64,000 nt of DNA. Source: Chitinophaga filiformis. GTDB lineage: Bacteria > Bacteroidota > Bacteroidia > Chitinophagales > Chitinophagaceae. Every line of letters begins with the position of its first letter. The first letter of the stretch is position 1. The translations under genes and the position numbers were made by a program. The notes beneath the pieces are model-generated. The model ran no database searches. It saw nothing but the letters and a program-made list of their open reading frames with translations, and had not been told where the DNA came from. Location: positions 186,001 to 250,000 of the forward strand of contig NZ_JAKIRP010000002.1 of assembly GCF_021646545.1 (NCBI RefSeq). The letters run 5' to 3'. Shown here in pieces: positions 37,422 through 46,394 of this stretch.

Positions 37422-37883
37422 ATGCAAAACCAAAGAAGATCCGTATTAAAGAAGATAGCAGCTACATTGGCTGGAATCACAGGTGTCAACGCAATTGCCA
37501 AAGCCGCAGCTCCTGCTTTGCCGGGAGGCACTCCGCAGGGAGAGGTGATCTACGACCAGGAAGTGCCATTGTTCTCAAGTTTTAAGATCCATGGCAACAC
37601 GGTCTATATCGCGGGAATAGGCGCCCACTTTGAAGGAGATATCAAAGCACATACGGACCATGTATTAAAAGAAATGGAGAAAGTACTGACCAAGGCAGGG
37701 TCATCAATGGAAAAGGTGCTGAAAGTAAGTGTGTTCCTGCATGATCTGAATGATTACAAAGCGATGAATGAGGTGTTCAGAGGACGGTTCGGTAAAAATC
37801 CGCCTGTCCGTACCACGGTAGCAGTATATGGAGGTGTGCCCGGCGATTCTCTCGTAGAGATGGATTGCATCGCTACCCTCTGA
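37422..37883 (+). CDS. Tat-exported RidA-family protein (153 aa)
   Basis: RidA proteins hydrolyse reactive enamine/imine intermediates made by PLP enzymes. The C-terminal 120 residues show the family pattern, including the conserved Arg in VRTTVAVYGGVPGDSLVEMD and the terminal CIATL. Unlike usual RidA it carries a Tat-type signal (QRRSVLKK, then a hydrophobic stretch to about residue 32), so it should work in the periplasm. It lies directly between SusD and a Tat-targeted PLP enzyme, which fits a role in clearing the enamine product of that enzyme. Confidence 0.88.
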   Translation: MQNQRRSVLKKIAATLAGITGVNAIAKAAAPALPGGTPQGEVIYDQEVPLFSSFKIHGNTVYIAGIGAHFEGDIKAHTDHVLKEMEKVLTKAGSSMEKVLKVSVFLHDLNDYKAMNEVFRGRFGKNPPVRTTVAVYGGVPGDSLVEMDCIATL

Positions 37884-37932
37884 GGAAGCGCTTTTCTTTA
37901 CTCTTTCTTTTTTTACTTATGAAACCGAGCAT

Positions 37933-37977
37933 GATGGACCTCGTTCACACGGGGGCAGGTTCATGCGAGGTTCCATC
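37933..37977 (+). promoter_or_regulatory. Hairpin between the RidA and SelA-like genes
   Basis: GATGGACCTCG pairs with CGAGGTTCCATC (11 bp with one bulged base) around a 22-base loop. There is no T run. It may stabilise RNA or lower expression of the distal genes. Confidence 0.35.
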
Positions 37978-38005
37978 CGACCAGTAAAAAATAAAAAATT
38001 AACGG

Positions 38006-39253
38006 ATGAAACGCAGAGACTTATTGAAGAATATGTCTGCAATCCCGGTATTCGGTGCTCTTGCAGGCAGTACTAAACTATTGCCCTTACCTGATGAAAC
38101 GGTAGATGCGGCTGCAGGTGGAAAGGACTATTTCAAGGAGCTGGGCATCCGCACTTTTATCAATGCTGCCGGTACCTATACTTTTATGACAGGCTCCCTG
38201 ATGCGCCCGGAAGTGATGGGCGCCATCAATTATGCTTCAAAAGAATATGTATTGCTGGATGAGCTGCAGGATAAAGTAGGGCAACGTATCGCTAAACTGC
38301 TGCGTTGTGAATACGCTACTGTTACATCAGGAGCTGCCGCTGCCATGACATTGGGGGCTGCAGGCGTACTGACCGGCATGGACGAAAAGAAGGTGGTACA
38401 GCTGCCCTTCCTGGAAGGTACAGGCATGAAAACAGAAGTGATCCTGCAGAAAGAGCACGATATTCCCTATGTGCATGCTTTGAAAAATACAGGGCTGAAG
38501 ATCGTATATGTTGAAGGTGGCCGCGAAGCACTGGAAAAGGCCATCAGTGATAAGACTGCTCTCATGTATTTTCTCAACGCCAACAACTTCGACGGCAAGG
38601 TACAGGTGGAAGAGTTCCTGAAAATAGCGCAGGCACATGGTATCCCTACCATGATAGACTGTGCGGCAGATGTGCCTCCGGTAGAGAATCTGTTCAGGTA
38701 CACTGAAATGGGGTATGATCTCGTTTGCTTCTCGGGAGGTAAAGGCATTCGCGGTCCGCAGAGTGCGGGACTGCTGCTGGGTAGGAAGAAGTATATTGAA
38801 GCTGCAAGACTGAGCACGGCTCCCCGTGGTAATACGATTGGCAGAGGATTGAAGGTAAACAAGGAAGAGATACTGGGCATGCTGGTGGCGCTGGAAACTT
38901 ACCTGGCCACTGACCATGCGAAAGAATGGAAGATGTGGGAAGCGCAGATTAAGCTGATCAGCGACGCGGTAAAAACGGTATCTGGTGTGGAAACCAAGGT
39001 GGTGGTACCACCAGTGGCCAATCATATTCCCACCTTGCATATCTCCTGGGATCCAGCGAAGATCCCTGCTACAGCAGCAGAGATCAGGGAAAAGCTCCGT
39101 AGCGGCAATCCTTCTATAGAAGTCGCCGATGGCGCTAATCAGCACACCTTTAATGTTACCACCTGGATGCTGGTGCCCGGCCAGGAAAAAATAGTCGCAA
39201 CACAACTGAAAAAAGTATTGACAGAAAAGGCACTGTCTGAAGCGCATGGTTGA
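38006..39253 (+). CDS. Tat-exported SelA-like PLP-dependent enzyme (415 aa)
   Basis: This is a fold-type I PLP enzyme of the SelA-related / aminotransferase class V-like group. That group includes D-glucosaminate-6-phosphate ammonia-lyase and other deaminating lyases. The family start GIRTFINAAGTYTFMTGSLM, the VTSGAAAAMTLGAAG block and the PLP-lysine region CFSGGKGIRGPQSAGLLLG are visible. The N-terminus MKRRDLLKNMSAIP is a Tat signal (RRDLLK), consistent with cofactor loading before export. With RidA upstream and an amidohydrolase downstream it probably deaminates the imported compound in the periplasm. The exact reaction is not readable. Confidence 0.85.
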   Translation: MKRRDLLKNMSAIPVFGALAGSTKLLPLPDETVDAAAGGKDYFKELGIRTFINAAGTYTFMTGSLMRPEVMGAINYASKEYVLLDELQDKVGQRIAKLLRCEYATVTSGAAAAMTLGAAGVLTGMDEKKVVQLPFLEGTGMKTEVILQKEHDIPYVHALKNTGLKIVYVEGGREALEKAISDKTALMYFLNANNFDGKVQVEEFLKIAQAHGIPTMIDCAADVPPVENLFRYTEMGYDLVCFSGGKGIRGPQSAGLLLGRKKYIEAARLSTAPRGNTIGRGLKVNKEEILGMLVALETYLATDHAKEWKMWEAQIKLISDAVKTVSGVETKVVVPPVANHIPTLHISWDPAKIPATAAEIREKLRSGNPSIEVADGANQHTFNVTTWMLVPGQEKIVATQLKKVLTEKALSEAHG

Positions 39254-39295
39254 TGGTTGATAAACAGTGGTGTGTTTAATCACCTACAGGGAACT

Positions 39296-39340
39296 ACAGG
39301 GTTGGTAAAGTGCACGGAATTGCCAACTCTGCCCTGTTTT
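39296..39340 (+). terminator. Imperfect hairpin with T tail after the SelA-like gene
   Basis: ACAGGG and TTGGTAA pair with TTGCCAA and CCCTGT, with a bulge and one G-U pair, followed by TTTTCTCTTT. It may end or attenuate the first part of the operon before the amidohydrolase gene, which sits after a 254-base gap. Confidence 0.35.
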
Positions 39341-39507
39341 CTCTTTAAACGATTTCGGATTTACATAAGCCGGTAAAGGGCGCTCCTGCCAGTAAACAGG
39401 ACTGCACGTTTCGATACTGTCGCGCAGCTCTTTGTATACTGTCGCAGGGGCGCCGCCTACCCGGTTCTTTCATTCATGCACAGGTCTCAGTATTAAAAAG
39501 TAAGGTC

Positions 39508-40743
39508 ATGAGGAGCATCATTCAATACCTGGTACTGCTGGTATCGGTGAATGTTATTTTCACCGGTGCCCGCGCCCAGCAATACAGCCTGCTGATCAAA
39601 GGCGGGCACGTTATAGATCCGAAAAATAATATCAATGCAGTCATGGACATTGCATTGACAAACGATACTATTGCAAAAGTAGCAGCGCACATAGACCCGG
39701 CTGCAGCGCAGAAAACCATTGATGCAAGCGGCTTGTATGTCACACCGGGGCTGATAGACATTCATACACACAACTTCATGGGTACTACTCCCAACCGTTA
39801 CCTGAACAACAGTTATGAGGCCGTGGCGCCGGATGGTTTTACTTTCCGCTGTGGCGTGACTACCGTTGTGGACGCGGGTAGCTCCGGCTGGGAGAACTTT
39901 GAGCTTTTTCTTGATCAGACTATCCGGCACTCAAAAACAAGAGTGCTTGCTTTTATCAATATTGTTGGCGGCGGTATGCGTGGCGGACCTTATGAACAGG
40001 ACCTCAGGGATATGGATGCGAAAATGACAGCGCTGACCATCCGCCGTTACAAACAATGGATAGTGGGAACAAAAGTGGCGCATTATGAAGGGGCAGAATG
40101 GGCGCCGGTAGACCGTGCGGTAGAAGCGGGACGCCTCACGGGAACGCCTGTCATGATTGACTTTGGTGGTAGTAATCCGCCTTTGTCGCTCGAGGAACTA
40201 TTCATGCAGCACCTGCGTCCCGGCGATATCTTTACACATGCCTATGCGAAAGTGAAAGGCCGTATGTCTATTGTTGACGATAGTGGTAAGCTGCGTCCGT
40301 TTGTGCAGGATGCCCGTAAGAAAGGTATTCTGTTTGACGTCGGGCATGGAGGTACCAGCTTTAGTTATTCACAGGCCATTCCTGCATTGAAGGCGGGGTT
40401 TTATCCTAATACGATCAGTACAGATATTCATAGCGGTAGTATGAACGGAGACATGAAGGACATGCTGAACGTCATGTCCAAATTCCTGAACATGGGAATG
40501 TCCCTGCCGGAATTGGTGAAGGCAGGCACTTCGGCTGCAGCCAGCGCGATACATCATGAGGAATTGGGCAACCTGTCGGAGAAAAGTGTGGCAGATATTG
40601 CTATCCTGCGTGTGGAAAAAGGGAGGTTCGGCTTTACTGATGCGCACACACGTGTGGAAGGCGACAGCAGACTGGTATGTGAAGCAACACTGCGTGCGGG
40701 AAAGGTGGTATATGATCTTAACGGTATTTCAATGCCTAAATAA
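39508..40743 (+). CDS. Exported amidohydrolase/deacetylase-family metallohydrolase (411 aa)
   Basis: A signal peptide (1-23, ending ARAQ) precedes a dihydroorotase-like amidohydrolase. KGGHVIDPKNNINAVMDIA is at the start, the metal-binding DIHTHNF motif follows near residue 90, and later TDIHSGSMNGDM and a C-terminal KSVADIAILRVEKG block. The lysine in GTKVAHYEGAEW may be the carbamylated or metal-bridging residue. Relatives of this amidohydrolase are commonly encoded beside SelA-like PLP enzymes, as here. The substrate is probably an N-acyl or cyclic amide compound (inference). Confidence 0.88.
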   Translation: MRSIIQYLVLLVSVNVIFTGARAQQYSLLIKGGHVIDPKNNINAVMDIALTNDTIAKVAAHIDPAAAQKTIDASGLYVTPGLIDIHTHNFMGTTPNRYLNNSYEAVAPDGFTFRCGVTTVVDAGSSGWENFELFLDQTIRHSKTRVLAFINIVGGGMRGGPYEQDLRDMDAKMTALTIRRYKQWIVGTKVAHYEGAEWAPVDRAVEAGRLTGTPVMIDFGGSNPPLSLEELFMQHLRPGDIFTHAYAKVKGRMSIVDDSGKLRPFVQDARKKGILFDVGHGGTSFSYSQAIPALKAGFYPNTISTDIHSGSMNGDMKDMLNVMSKFLNMGMSLPELVKAGTSAAASAIHHEELGNLSEKSVADIAILRVEKGRFGFTDAHTRVEGDSRLVCEATLRAGKVVYDLNGISMPK

Positions 40744-40792
40744 CCCGAAGCATTGGGTATTTTTAGTATATTCTTCATTCAAAAACTGATAC

Positions 40793-41707
40793 ATGAAATT
40801 GTTTTATTTCCTCCCTTTATTGTTACTGTCATGCTGCTTGTATGCACAGACCATTCCCAGGGAGGAACTGATCTTTCTTACTGCCGAGTGGAAGGGAGAG
40901 CGCTTTCCTGACGGAAGGCCGAAAATACCAGACGCAGTTGTTGAGCAGGCGCGTACGGTAAGCCTGGATGATGTATGGACGATTCTTGAGGGAGAAGGCT
41001 ACCATTGCCAGTTTGATGGCGGCTGGAAAATGATCCATGACGACAAGCCGATTGTTGGTCGTGCTATAACAGCGATGTTCATACCCTCCCGTCCTGATGT
41101 GGAGTTGCATATGAAGGAGAGGGGACAGCAGCGGGGCTTTAAGGGAAACAGCAATTCCTGGCCTATCCAGCAGTTATCGAAAGGGGACGTATATGTTGCG
41201 GATGGCTTTGGTAAAATAGCGGATGGTACGCTGATCGGTTCTACGCTGGGCAACGCTATTTATGCCCGCTCAGGCAATGGCGTAGTGTTTAACGCAGCTG
41301 CACGCGACCTGGAAGGGCTGAAAGAGATCAACGGGTTTAATGCGCTGGTGCGTGACTGGGATCCCTCTTTCCTGAAAAATGTGATGTTGTCGGGGTTGAA
41401 TGTACCGATACGTATTGGCCGTGCGGTAGTGCTGCCGGGCGATCTGGTGCTGACTTCCAGTGAAGGTGTGGTATTTGTGCCTGCACACCTGGCAGAAAAA
41501 GTGATCGGTATTGCAGCGTTCATACAGGTAAAAGACCAGTTCGGATTTGAAATGGTGAAAGCCGGAAAATATACGCCTGGCGAGATCGATAATAACTGGA
41601 CAGATGCTATCCGCGAGGCGTTTCTGGAATGGCAGCACAAACAAGCCGGCAAAAAGCCTATGACCCGCCAGGAGCTGGATAAGATGCTGGAAAAAAGGAC
41701 CTGGTGA
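40793..41707 (+). CDS. Exported RraA-like aldolase/decarboxylase family protein (304 aa)
   Basis: The N-terminus MKLFYFLPLLLLSCCLYAQ is an export signal; LLSC could even be a lipobox. The RraA-like core has the GDVYVADGFGKIADGTLIGSTLGNAI block and the active-site region VVFNAAARDLEGLKEI, with the Arg-Asp pair of the aldolase members (4-hydroxy-4-methyl-2-oxoglutarate aldolase / oxaloacetate decarboxylase). It also has an N-terminal extension of about 60 residues. In this operon it could cleave the oxo-acid left after deamination. Placement outside the cytoplasm is unusual for the family. Confidence 0.85.
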   Translation: MKLFYFLPLLLLSCCLYAQTIPREELIFLTAEWKGERFPDGRPKIPDAVVEQARTVSLDDVWTILEGEGYHCQFDGGWKMIHDDKPIVGRAITAMFIPSRPDVELHMKERGQQRGFKGNSNSWPIQQLSKGDVYVADGFGKIADGTLIGSTLGNAIYARSGNGVVFNAAARDLEGLKEINGFNALVRDWDPSFLKNVMLSGLNVPIRIGRAVVLPGDLVLTSSEGVVFVPAHLAEKVIGIAAFIQVKDQFGFEMVKAGKYTPGEIDNNWTDAIREAFLEWQHKQAGKKPMTRQELDKMLEKRTW

Positions 41708-41738
41708 TCATTCTTAATTTTAAAACTATTTCCACTTT

Positions 41739-42788
41739 ATGACAGCATTACTTCCCGCCGCCGGGCCTTTCATCATTGCATTCTGGGTCATACTGGCCAT
41801 TCTTTTTTCAAGACATCCGCAAACGAGAGGTTTTGTGTATACGCTGATGATCTTTGCGGCTGTTACCACAGCAATGTATTATCCCCAATACTTTCTGACT
41901 ATAGGAGGTTTTGACCTTTCAAAGCTGATTACGCCGCTTATCCAGATCATCATGTTTGGAATGGGAACTGCTATGAGCTTACGCGACTTCTATGGTGTGA
42001 TCAAAATGCCGATGGGTGTTTTTACCGGTGTAGTGTGTCATTTCACCATTATGCCTTTTGTAGGCTGGGGGCTTGCCCACCTGTTCAGCTTCCCGCCTGA
42101 AATAGCAGCCGGTGTGGTGCTGATAGGAACAGTACCCTGTGGCATGGCATCCAACGTTATTTCTTACCTCGCCAAAGCCAATCTGGCGCTGTCGGTTACA
42201 TTGACGGCCGTTTCCACTATGATGGCGCCTTTTGTAACGCCTTTCCTGATGCAGTGGCTGGCAGGCAGTTATATAGATATCAGCGTCAGCGCAATGATGT
42301 GGGACATCTGTAAGATCGTGATCCTGCCGGTGGCGGCAGGTCTGCTGTTCAATCATTTCCTGAGTGGTAAACTGAAATGGCTGGATAATGCCATGCCGAA
42401 AGTATCGATGTCGGCTATTGCTTTTATTATCGTCATTATTACAGCTAAGGGGCGTGAAAGCCTGCTGGATGTAGGTGCATTGCTGATATTATCATCACTT
42501 ATACACAACCTCTCGGGGTATACACTGGGTTATTGGTTATGCCGTCTTATCAGAATGAATGAGCAGGATTGCCGTACGATAGCGATTGAAGTGGGCATGC
42601 AGAACGGCGGACTTGCAACGGCCATTGCGAAGGATATGGGAAAGATCGCTACAGTGGGACTGGCGCCGGCGGTATTTGGTCCGCTGATGAACGTAACCGG
42701 TTCTCTGCTGGCATCGTGGTGGCACCGGCATCCGCCCAAAGAAGCACCAAATGAAAAAGCCGTTCAGCTGGAAACGGAACGGCTTTAG
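41739..42788 (+). CDS. BASS-family (bile acid:sodium symporter-like) transporter (349 aa)
   Basis: This inner-membrane protein has about ten hydrophobic segments and BASS family motifs: FGMGTAMSLRDF, VGWGLAHLF, GTVPCGMASNVISYLAKANLALSVTLT, and EVGMQNGGLATAIAK. Family members import organic anions (bile acids, pantoate, pyruvate and other oxo-acids) with sodium. It starts 31 bases after the RraA-like gene. It probably carries the organic-acid product of the periplasmic enzymes into the cytoplasm (inference). Confidence 0.9.
   Translation: MTALLPAAGPFIIAFWVILAILFSRHPQTRGFVYTLMIFAAVTTAMYYPQYFLTIGGFDLSKLITPLIQIIMFGMGTAMSLRDFYGVIKMPMGVFTGVVCHFTIMPFVGWGLAHLFSFPPEIAAGVVLIGTVPCGMASNVISYLAKANLALSVTLTAVSTMMAPFVTPFLMQWLAGSYIDISVSAMMWDICKIVILPVAAGLLFNHFLSGKLKWLDNAMPKVSMSAIAFIIVIITAKGRESLLDVGALLILSSLIHNLSGYTLGYWLCRLIRMNEQDCRTIAIEVGMQNGGLATAIAKDMGKIATVGLAPAVFGPLMNVTGSLLASWWHRHPPKEAPNEKAVQLETERL
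42756..42786 (+). terminator. Hairpin overlapping the transporter stop codon
   Basis: AAAGCCGTTC (42756) pairs with GAACGGCTTT (42777-42786), a 10-bp perfect stem inside the last codons. The TAG stop begins on its last base. It is followed by AGTTTATCATTT, a weak T tail. Confidence 0.5.
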
Positions 42789-42998
42789 TTTATCATTTAT
42801 AATGTAGCAACAGTGACGTTGTACATCAACGAGGTGGAATATATAAATAAAGACAAACGGGGAATTACTGTTAAGTGGCTATCAAGATAATGACAAAATG
42901 CGAAAAAACTATTCTTTTAAGGTAATTTTTTACAGTTTTTTTCATGAGGCATTTACTTTGATCCATAAAAGTGTATTTTGTTATATAAAACCACGTAT

Positions 42999-44030
42999 AT
43001 GAATAATCCTAAACAACGCAGGGAATTTCTCAGGCAGATGGCATTGTACACTATGGGTGCGGGTCTTTTGCCCTCGGTGCTCGCAGCATGCAATACCGGC
43101 TCTTCCACAAAGGAAAGCAAAGACAGTACCAACGTAGGAGAAACAGCAGCTGACAAAACGGCTAAAGAATTATTCTTTAAGATATCTCTGGCGGAATGGT
43201 CTTTCCATGAGGCTATATTCGGAGGAAAACTGTCGCATCTTGACTTTCCGCTGAAAGCCAAGAATGACTACGGGATTGAAGCTGTTGAATATGTAAACCA
43301 ATTCTTTAAGGATAAAGCAACGGACAAAGCCTACCTGGCAGATCTGAAGAAACGTTGCAGCGATAATGGTGTGCGTAGTGTGCTGATTATGATTGATGGT
43401 GAGGGGGAAATGGGAGACATGGCTGAGAAGAAAAGGAACAAAGCCGTAGAGAATCACTATAAGTGGGTGGAAGCGGCAGAATACCTGGGTTGTCATGCTA
43501 TCCGTGTAAATGCGGCAGGAGAAGGCAAACCGGATGATGTGGCAAAAGCAGTAGCAGAATCGCTGGCTAAATTGTCAACATTCGCCAATACACATAACAT
43601 CAATGTCATCGTAGAAAACCATGGCGGAAGTTCGTCCAATGGTAAATGGCTGGCAGGTGTGATGAAACAGGTGAATATGCCTAACTGTGGTACTTTACCC
43701 GACTTTGGTAACTTTTGCCTGAACCGTACCAAACCTGTAGATAATACGCCACAGGGATGGGCGGCTACCAAATGCCTGGAAGAATATGACCGCTATGAAG
43801 GAGTTACAGAATTAATGCCTTTTGCAAAAGGTGTAAGCGCCAAAACACATGATTTTGACGCCGAAGGCAATTGCGTGGAAACAGACTACCGCAAAATGCT
43901 CAAAATAGTAAAGGACGCCGGTTATACAGGTCATATCGGTATCGAATATGAAGGCGCTAAACTTTCTGAAGAGGAAGGTGTACGTAAGACACTGGAACTG
44001 CTGAAGCGAGTAGGTGCAGAACTGAGCTGA
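42999..44030 (+). CDS. Tat lipoprotein, xylose-isomerase-like TIM-barrel protein (343 aa)
   Basis: I chose the ATG at 42999 because it places the Tat motif (RREFLRQ) at residue 7. The lipobox LAAC follows near residue 30, and the mature protein starts with a Ser/Thr/Lys-rich linker. The rest is a sugar phosphate isomerase/epimerase-like TIM barrel with a likely metal site: INVIVENHGG, CGTLPDFGNFC and GHIGIEYEG contain the expected Glu, Asp and His residues. It is probably anchored in the periplasm and handles a sugar or sugar acid. A strong terminator follows. Confidence 0.85.
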   Translation: MNNPKQRREFLRQMALYTMGAGLLPSVLAACNTGSSTKESKDSTNVGETAADKTAKELFFKISLAEWSFHEAIFGGKLSHLDFPLKAKNDYGIEAVEYVNQFFKDKATDKAYLADLKKRCSDNGVRSVLIMIDGEGEMGDMAEKKRNKAVENHYKWVEAAEYLGCHAIRVNAAGEGKPDDVAKAVAESLAKLSTFANTHNINVIVENHGGSSSNGKWLAGVMKQVNMPNCGTLPDFGNFCLNRTKPVDNTPQGWAATKCLEEYDRYEGVTELMPFAKGVSAKTHDFDAEGNCVETDYRKMLKIVKDAGYTGHIGIEYEGAKLSEEEGVRKTLELLKRVGAELS

Positions 44031-44056
44031 GAATAAACAGCAACGTAAGAGATCGG

Positions 44057-44091
44057 GAACCCGGAACGCTATTGTTCCGGGTTCTTTTTTT
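44057..44091 (+). terminator. Rho-independent terminator
   Basis: A perfect 11-bp stem (GAACCCGGAAC / GTTCCGGGTTC) with a 6-base loop is followed by seven T. It ends the TIM-barrel transcript. Confidence 0.9.
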
Positions 44092-44189
44092 AGTCCATTA
44101 TACGAAAAAGCCGACCTGCCTGCAGTGGTAAAACTGATTTCTCCCGGTACAATAATTGGATGTTTGTTGTTAACTAAAACATTGCCGCC

Positions 44190-45395
44190 TTGGATCTTCA
44201 TGCTGGTTATCCTTATTCTTTGGTAAAATATGGGCTGCCATTCAATTACCCCCGTCTCGACCATGATGTAAAGACCGACGTATTGATTGCGGGAGGTGGT
44301 ATTTCAGGCGCATTAGCGGCCTATTATCTTACAGCAGCAGGGATACCGGCTATTGTTGCAGACAGCCGTACTATAGGATTAGGCAGTACCTGCGCCAGTA
44401 CTTCGTTGATACAGTATGAGATAGATGTTTCCTTGTCCCGTTTAACAAACAGGATAGGGGAGAAGAACGCGGTTGCCGCTTACCGGTTATGTTATGAGGC
44501 TATAGGGGTGTTGGAAAAGATCTGTAAGAAGATCGGCGCACCCTTTTTTGATCGCAGGGATAGCCTTTTTCTGGCGTCGTACAAGAAAGATCAGGAATGG
44601 ATCAGGAAAGAGTATGCCTTACGTAAATTGCTGGGTTTTGATGTGAGCTATTGGGATGATGCGATGGTAAAAGACAAAATGGGGTTCGATGCTCCGGGCG
44701 CTATTTATTCCCGCATGGCTGCACAGACAGATACCTACATGCTGACCCATTTACTGCATCAGTACAATATTAAAAAGGGAGTGGAAGTATATGACAGGAC
44801 CACTGTTGCCGATATTTCCCATCAAAGGAATGGCGTCATTGTTCATACGCAGGAGGGACACCGGATCAAAGCAAAATACCTCATCATGGCAACCGGTTAT
44901 GAAGCCTCACAATATATCAGGGAGCCATTGTTAAAACTGCGCTCTACATATGCTACGGCGAGTGAAAGCCTGCAGATGGATGGTTGTTGCTGGCATAACA
45001 ACTGCCTGATATGGGAAACCAAAGATCCTTATTTGTATATGCGCCCGACAAAAGACAATCGCATATTGGTAGGTGGCAGGGACGAGTACTATTACAATCC
45101 GTCGAGGCGCGATAAACTGATCAGCAAAAAAGGGAAGATGTTGCAGGAGGACTTCAATAAGAAATTTCCGCATATTCGCTTCATATCTGAATTTCAGTGG
45201 ACGGGTACATTTATTTCAACTGACGACGGACTTCCGCTCATTGGTAATTATCCGGCTATGCCGCGTACTTACTTTGCCCTGGGTTTTGGTGGTAATGGTA
45301 TTACGTTTGCCCAGATAGCTGCTGAAATAATCACCGCCATTATTCTCGGAAAGAAAAATGCTGTACCGCAGATGTTTGCCTTTGGAAGAGGATAG
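44190..45395 (+). CDS. FAD-dependent oxidoreductase, DAO family (401 aa)
   Basis: The dinucleotide-binding motif VLIAGGGISGALAAYYLTAAG lies near residue 30, and the C-terminal FAD block FALGFGGNGITFAQIA ends the protein, as in glycine/D-amino-acid oxidase-like enzymes. The start is a TTG. It is the only good option downstream of the in-frame stop at 44175, and the N-terminal YPYSLVKYGLPFNYP looks like a true beginning. No export signal is present. It may oxidise an amine in the cytoplasm. A link to the upstream catabolic genes is possible, but a terminator lies between. Confidence 0.82.
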   Translation: MDLHAGYPYSLVKYGLPFNYPRLDHDVKTDVLIAGGGISGALAAYYLTAAGIPAIVADSRTIGLGSTCASTSLIQYEIDVSLSRLTNRIGEKNAVAAYRLCYEAIGVLEKICKKIGAPFFDRRDSLFLASYKKDQEWIRKEYALRKLLGFDVSYWDDAMVKDKMGFDAPGAIYSRMAAQTDTYMLTHLLHQYNIKKGVEVYDRTTVADISHQRNGVIVHTQEGHRIKAKYLIMATGYEASQYIREPLLKLRSTYATASESLQMDGCCWHNNCLIWETKDPYLYMRPTKDNRILVGGRDEYYYNPSRRDKLISKKGKMLQEDFNKKFPHIRFISEFQWTGTFISTDDGLPLIGNYPAMPRTYFALGFGGNGITFAQIAAEIITAIILGKKNAVPQMFAFGRG

Positions 45396-45396
45396 G

Positions 45397-46185
45397 TCAG
45401 AAATCAATAGTTACTTTATTCTTCCTGACTTTGTAATTAAACCCGGCAGTCTGCCGGATCTCTTCCAGTACTTTTGTCAAAGATGCCTGGCTGAATTCTC
45501 CATTCACGCCTCCCGCAGCAGATACGTCTCCTTCCACATAGATCTCTGTACTGTACCATTCCTCCAGTTTGCGAACGGCATTCATAAATGGTTCATCATG
45601 GAAAGTCAGTTTATCCTGCAGCCAGGTTTCCATTTCTACCGGGTGATATGTTTCTTTCTCCATCAGGTCAATTTCTTTATTGGCCAGTACCATATTTCCC
45701 GGGCCTAACATCTCCGGCTGATCATCAGTTTTGGAATAATAGGATTTGCTCACCTTCACTTCTCCACTCCGCACGTAGGCCGTTGCACCCTGTTGTGACT
45801 CAAAACACCGCATTTTGAAAGCTGCAGGTTTTGTGGCCGTCATGGTCAGGATATTTGTTTTGACTGTGAGCGGATAAGCGGTGGAATCAAAATATGCTTC
45901 CCCATCCAGCAGGAGGGTGTGGCTTTGAGCGAAATTGCCAGGCACGAGCAATTTGGTATTGCTGTTCAGGATAACAGGTGTTCCGTCTGGTAGTGAGATC
46001 TTTTTACGTTCTCCCAGTACGCCTTCGTAGGTGGTGTAGGTCTGTCCTTTTTCATGAAAGGAGGCCAGCACTTCTTTCGGCTTCCGCAGTAAGAATACGG
46101 AGACTAAGGTAATGATACATAGTAGCACTACGATAATATAAGGCGATCTGCGACGTGACCTGGTATTTGCTTGCTTAGTAGGCAC
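45397..46185 (-). CDS. Orphan FecR-like protein lacking the cytoplasmic anti-sigma domain (262 aa)
   Basis: Residues 15-34 are a membrane anchor after only 14 basic residues (RSRRRSP). The usual N-terminal sigma-binding domain of about 80 residues is absent. The periplasmic part has the FecR pattern (GERKKISLPDGTPVILNSNTK, LLLDGEAYFD) and a C-terminal DUF4974-like module (LTFHDEPFMNAVRKLEEWY). The start is a GTG; no ATG is available nearby. There is no sigma gene or receptor beside it. It converges on the FAD oxidoreductase with a one-base gap. The function is uncertain; it may sense or compete without directly holding a sigma factor. Confidence 0.75.
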   Translation of the reverse strand: MPTKQANTRSRRRSPYIIVVLLCIITLVSVFLLRKPKEVLASFHEKGQTYTTYEGVLGERKKISLPDGTPVILNSNTKLLVPGNFAQSHTLLLDGEAYFDSTAYPLTVKTNILTMTATKPAAFKMRCFESQQGATAYVRSGEVKVSKSYYSKTDDQPEMLGPGNMVLANKEIDLMEKETYHPVEMETWLQDKLTFHDEPFMNAVRKLEEWYSTEIYVEGDVSAAGGVNGEFSQASLTKVLEEIRQTAGFNYKVRKNKVTIDF

Positions 46186-46356
46186 TGGGAAATATTGACT
46201 TTGATGAAGATATAAAATTAAAGAAAAAAATATAGGACGGAAGCTTTATTGGGTTTAAATAAAAAGAAACTTACAGATGTTCTGTTTAATAAAAGAAGGC
46301 TTTTGTTCGAGTTTTTCAAAACAGCTGCGGGCGGACGGTCATTGTTGTCAGATCAT

Positions 46357-46388
46357 TTTGTTGGAAATCTGTCGGCATACTAACTTTG
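46357..46388 (+). promoter_or_regulatory. Bacteroidota-type promoter of the proline dehydrogenase gene
   Basis: TTTG (46357-46360), a 20-base spacer and TAACTTTG (46381-46388) match the TTTG-N19-21-TAnnTTTG consensus. The start codon follows at 46395, so the transcript should have almost no leader. Confidence 0.7.
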
Positions 46389-46394
46389 CGGCCC

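Noticed and set aside
38327..39283. 318-codon minus-strand ORF antisense to the SelA-like gene
   Set aside because: It lies wholly opposite a well-supported PLP enzyme, has no recognisable domain and a composition typical of an antisense shadow.
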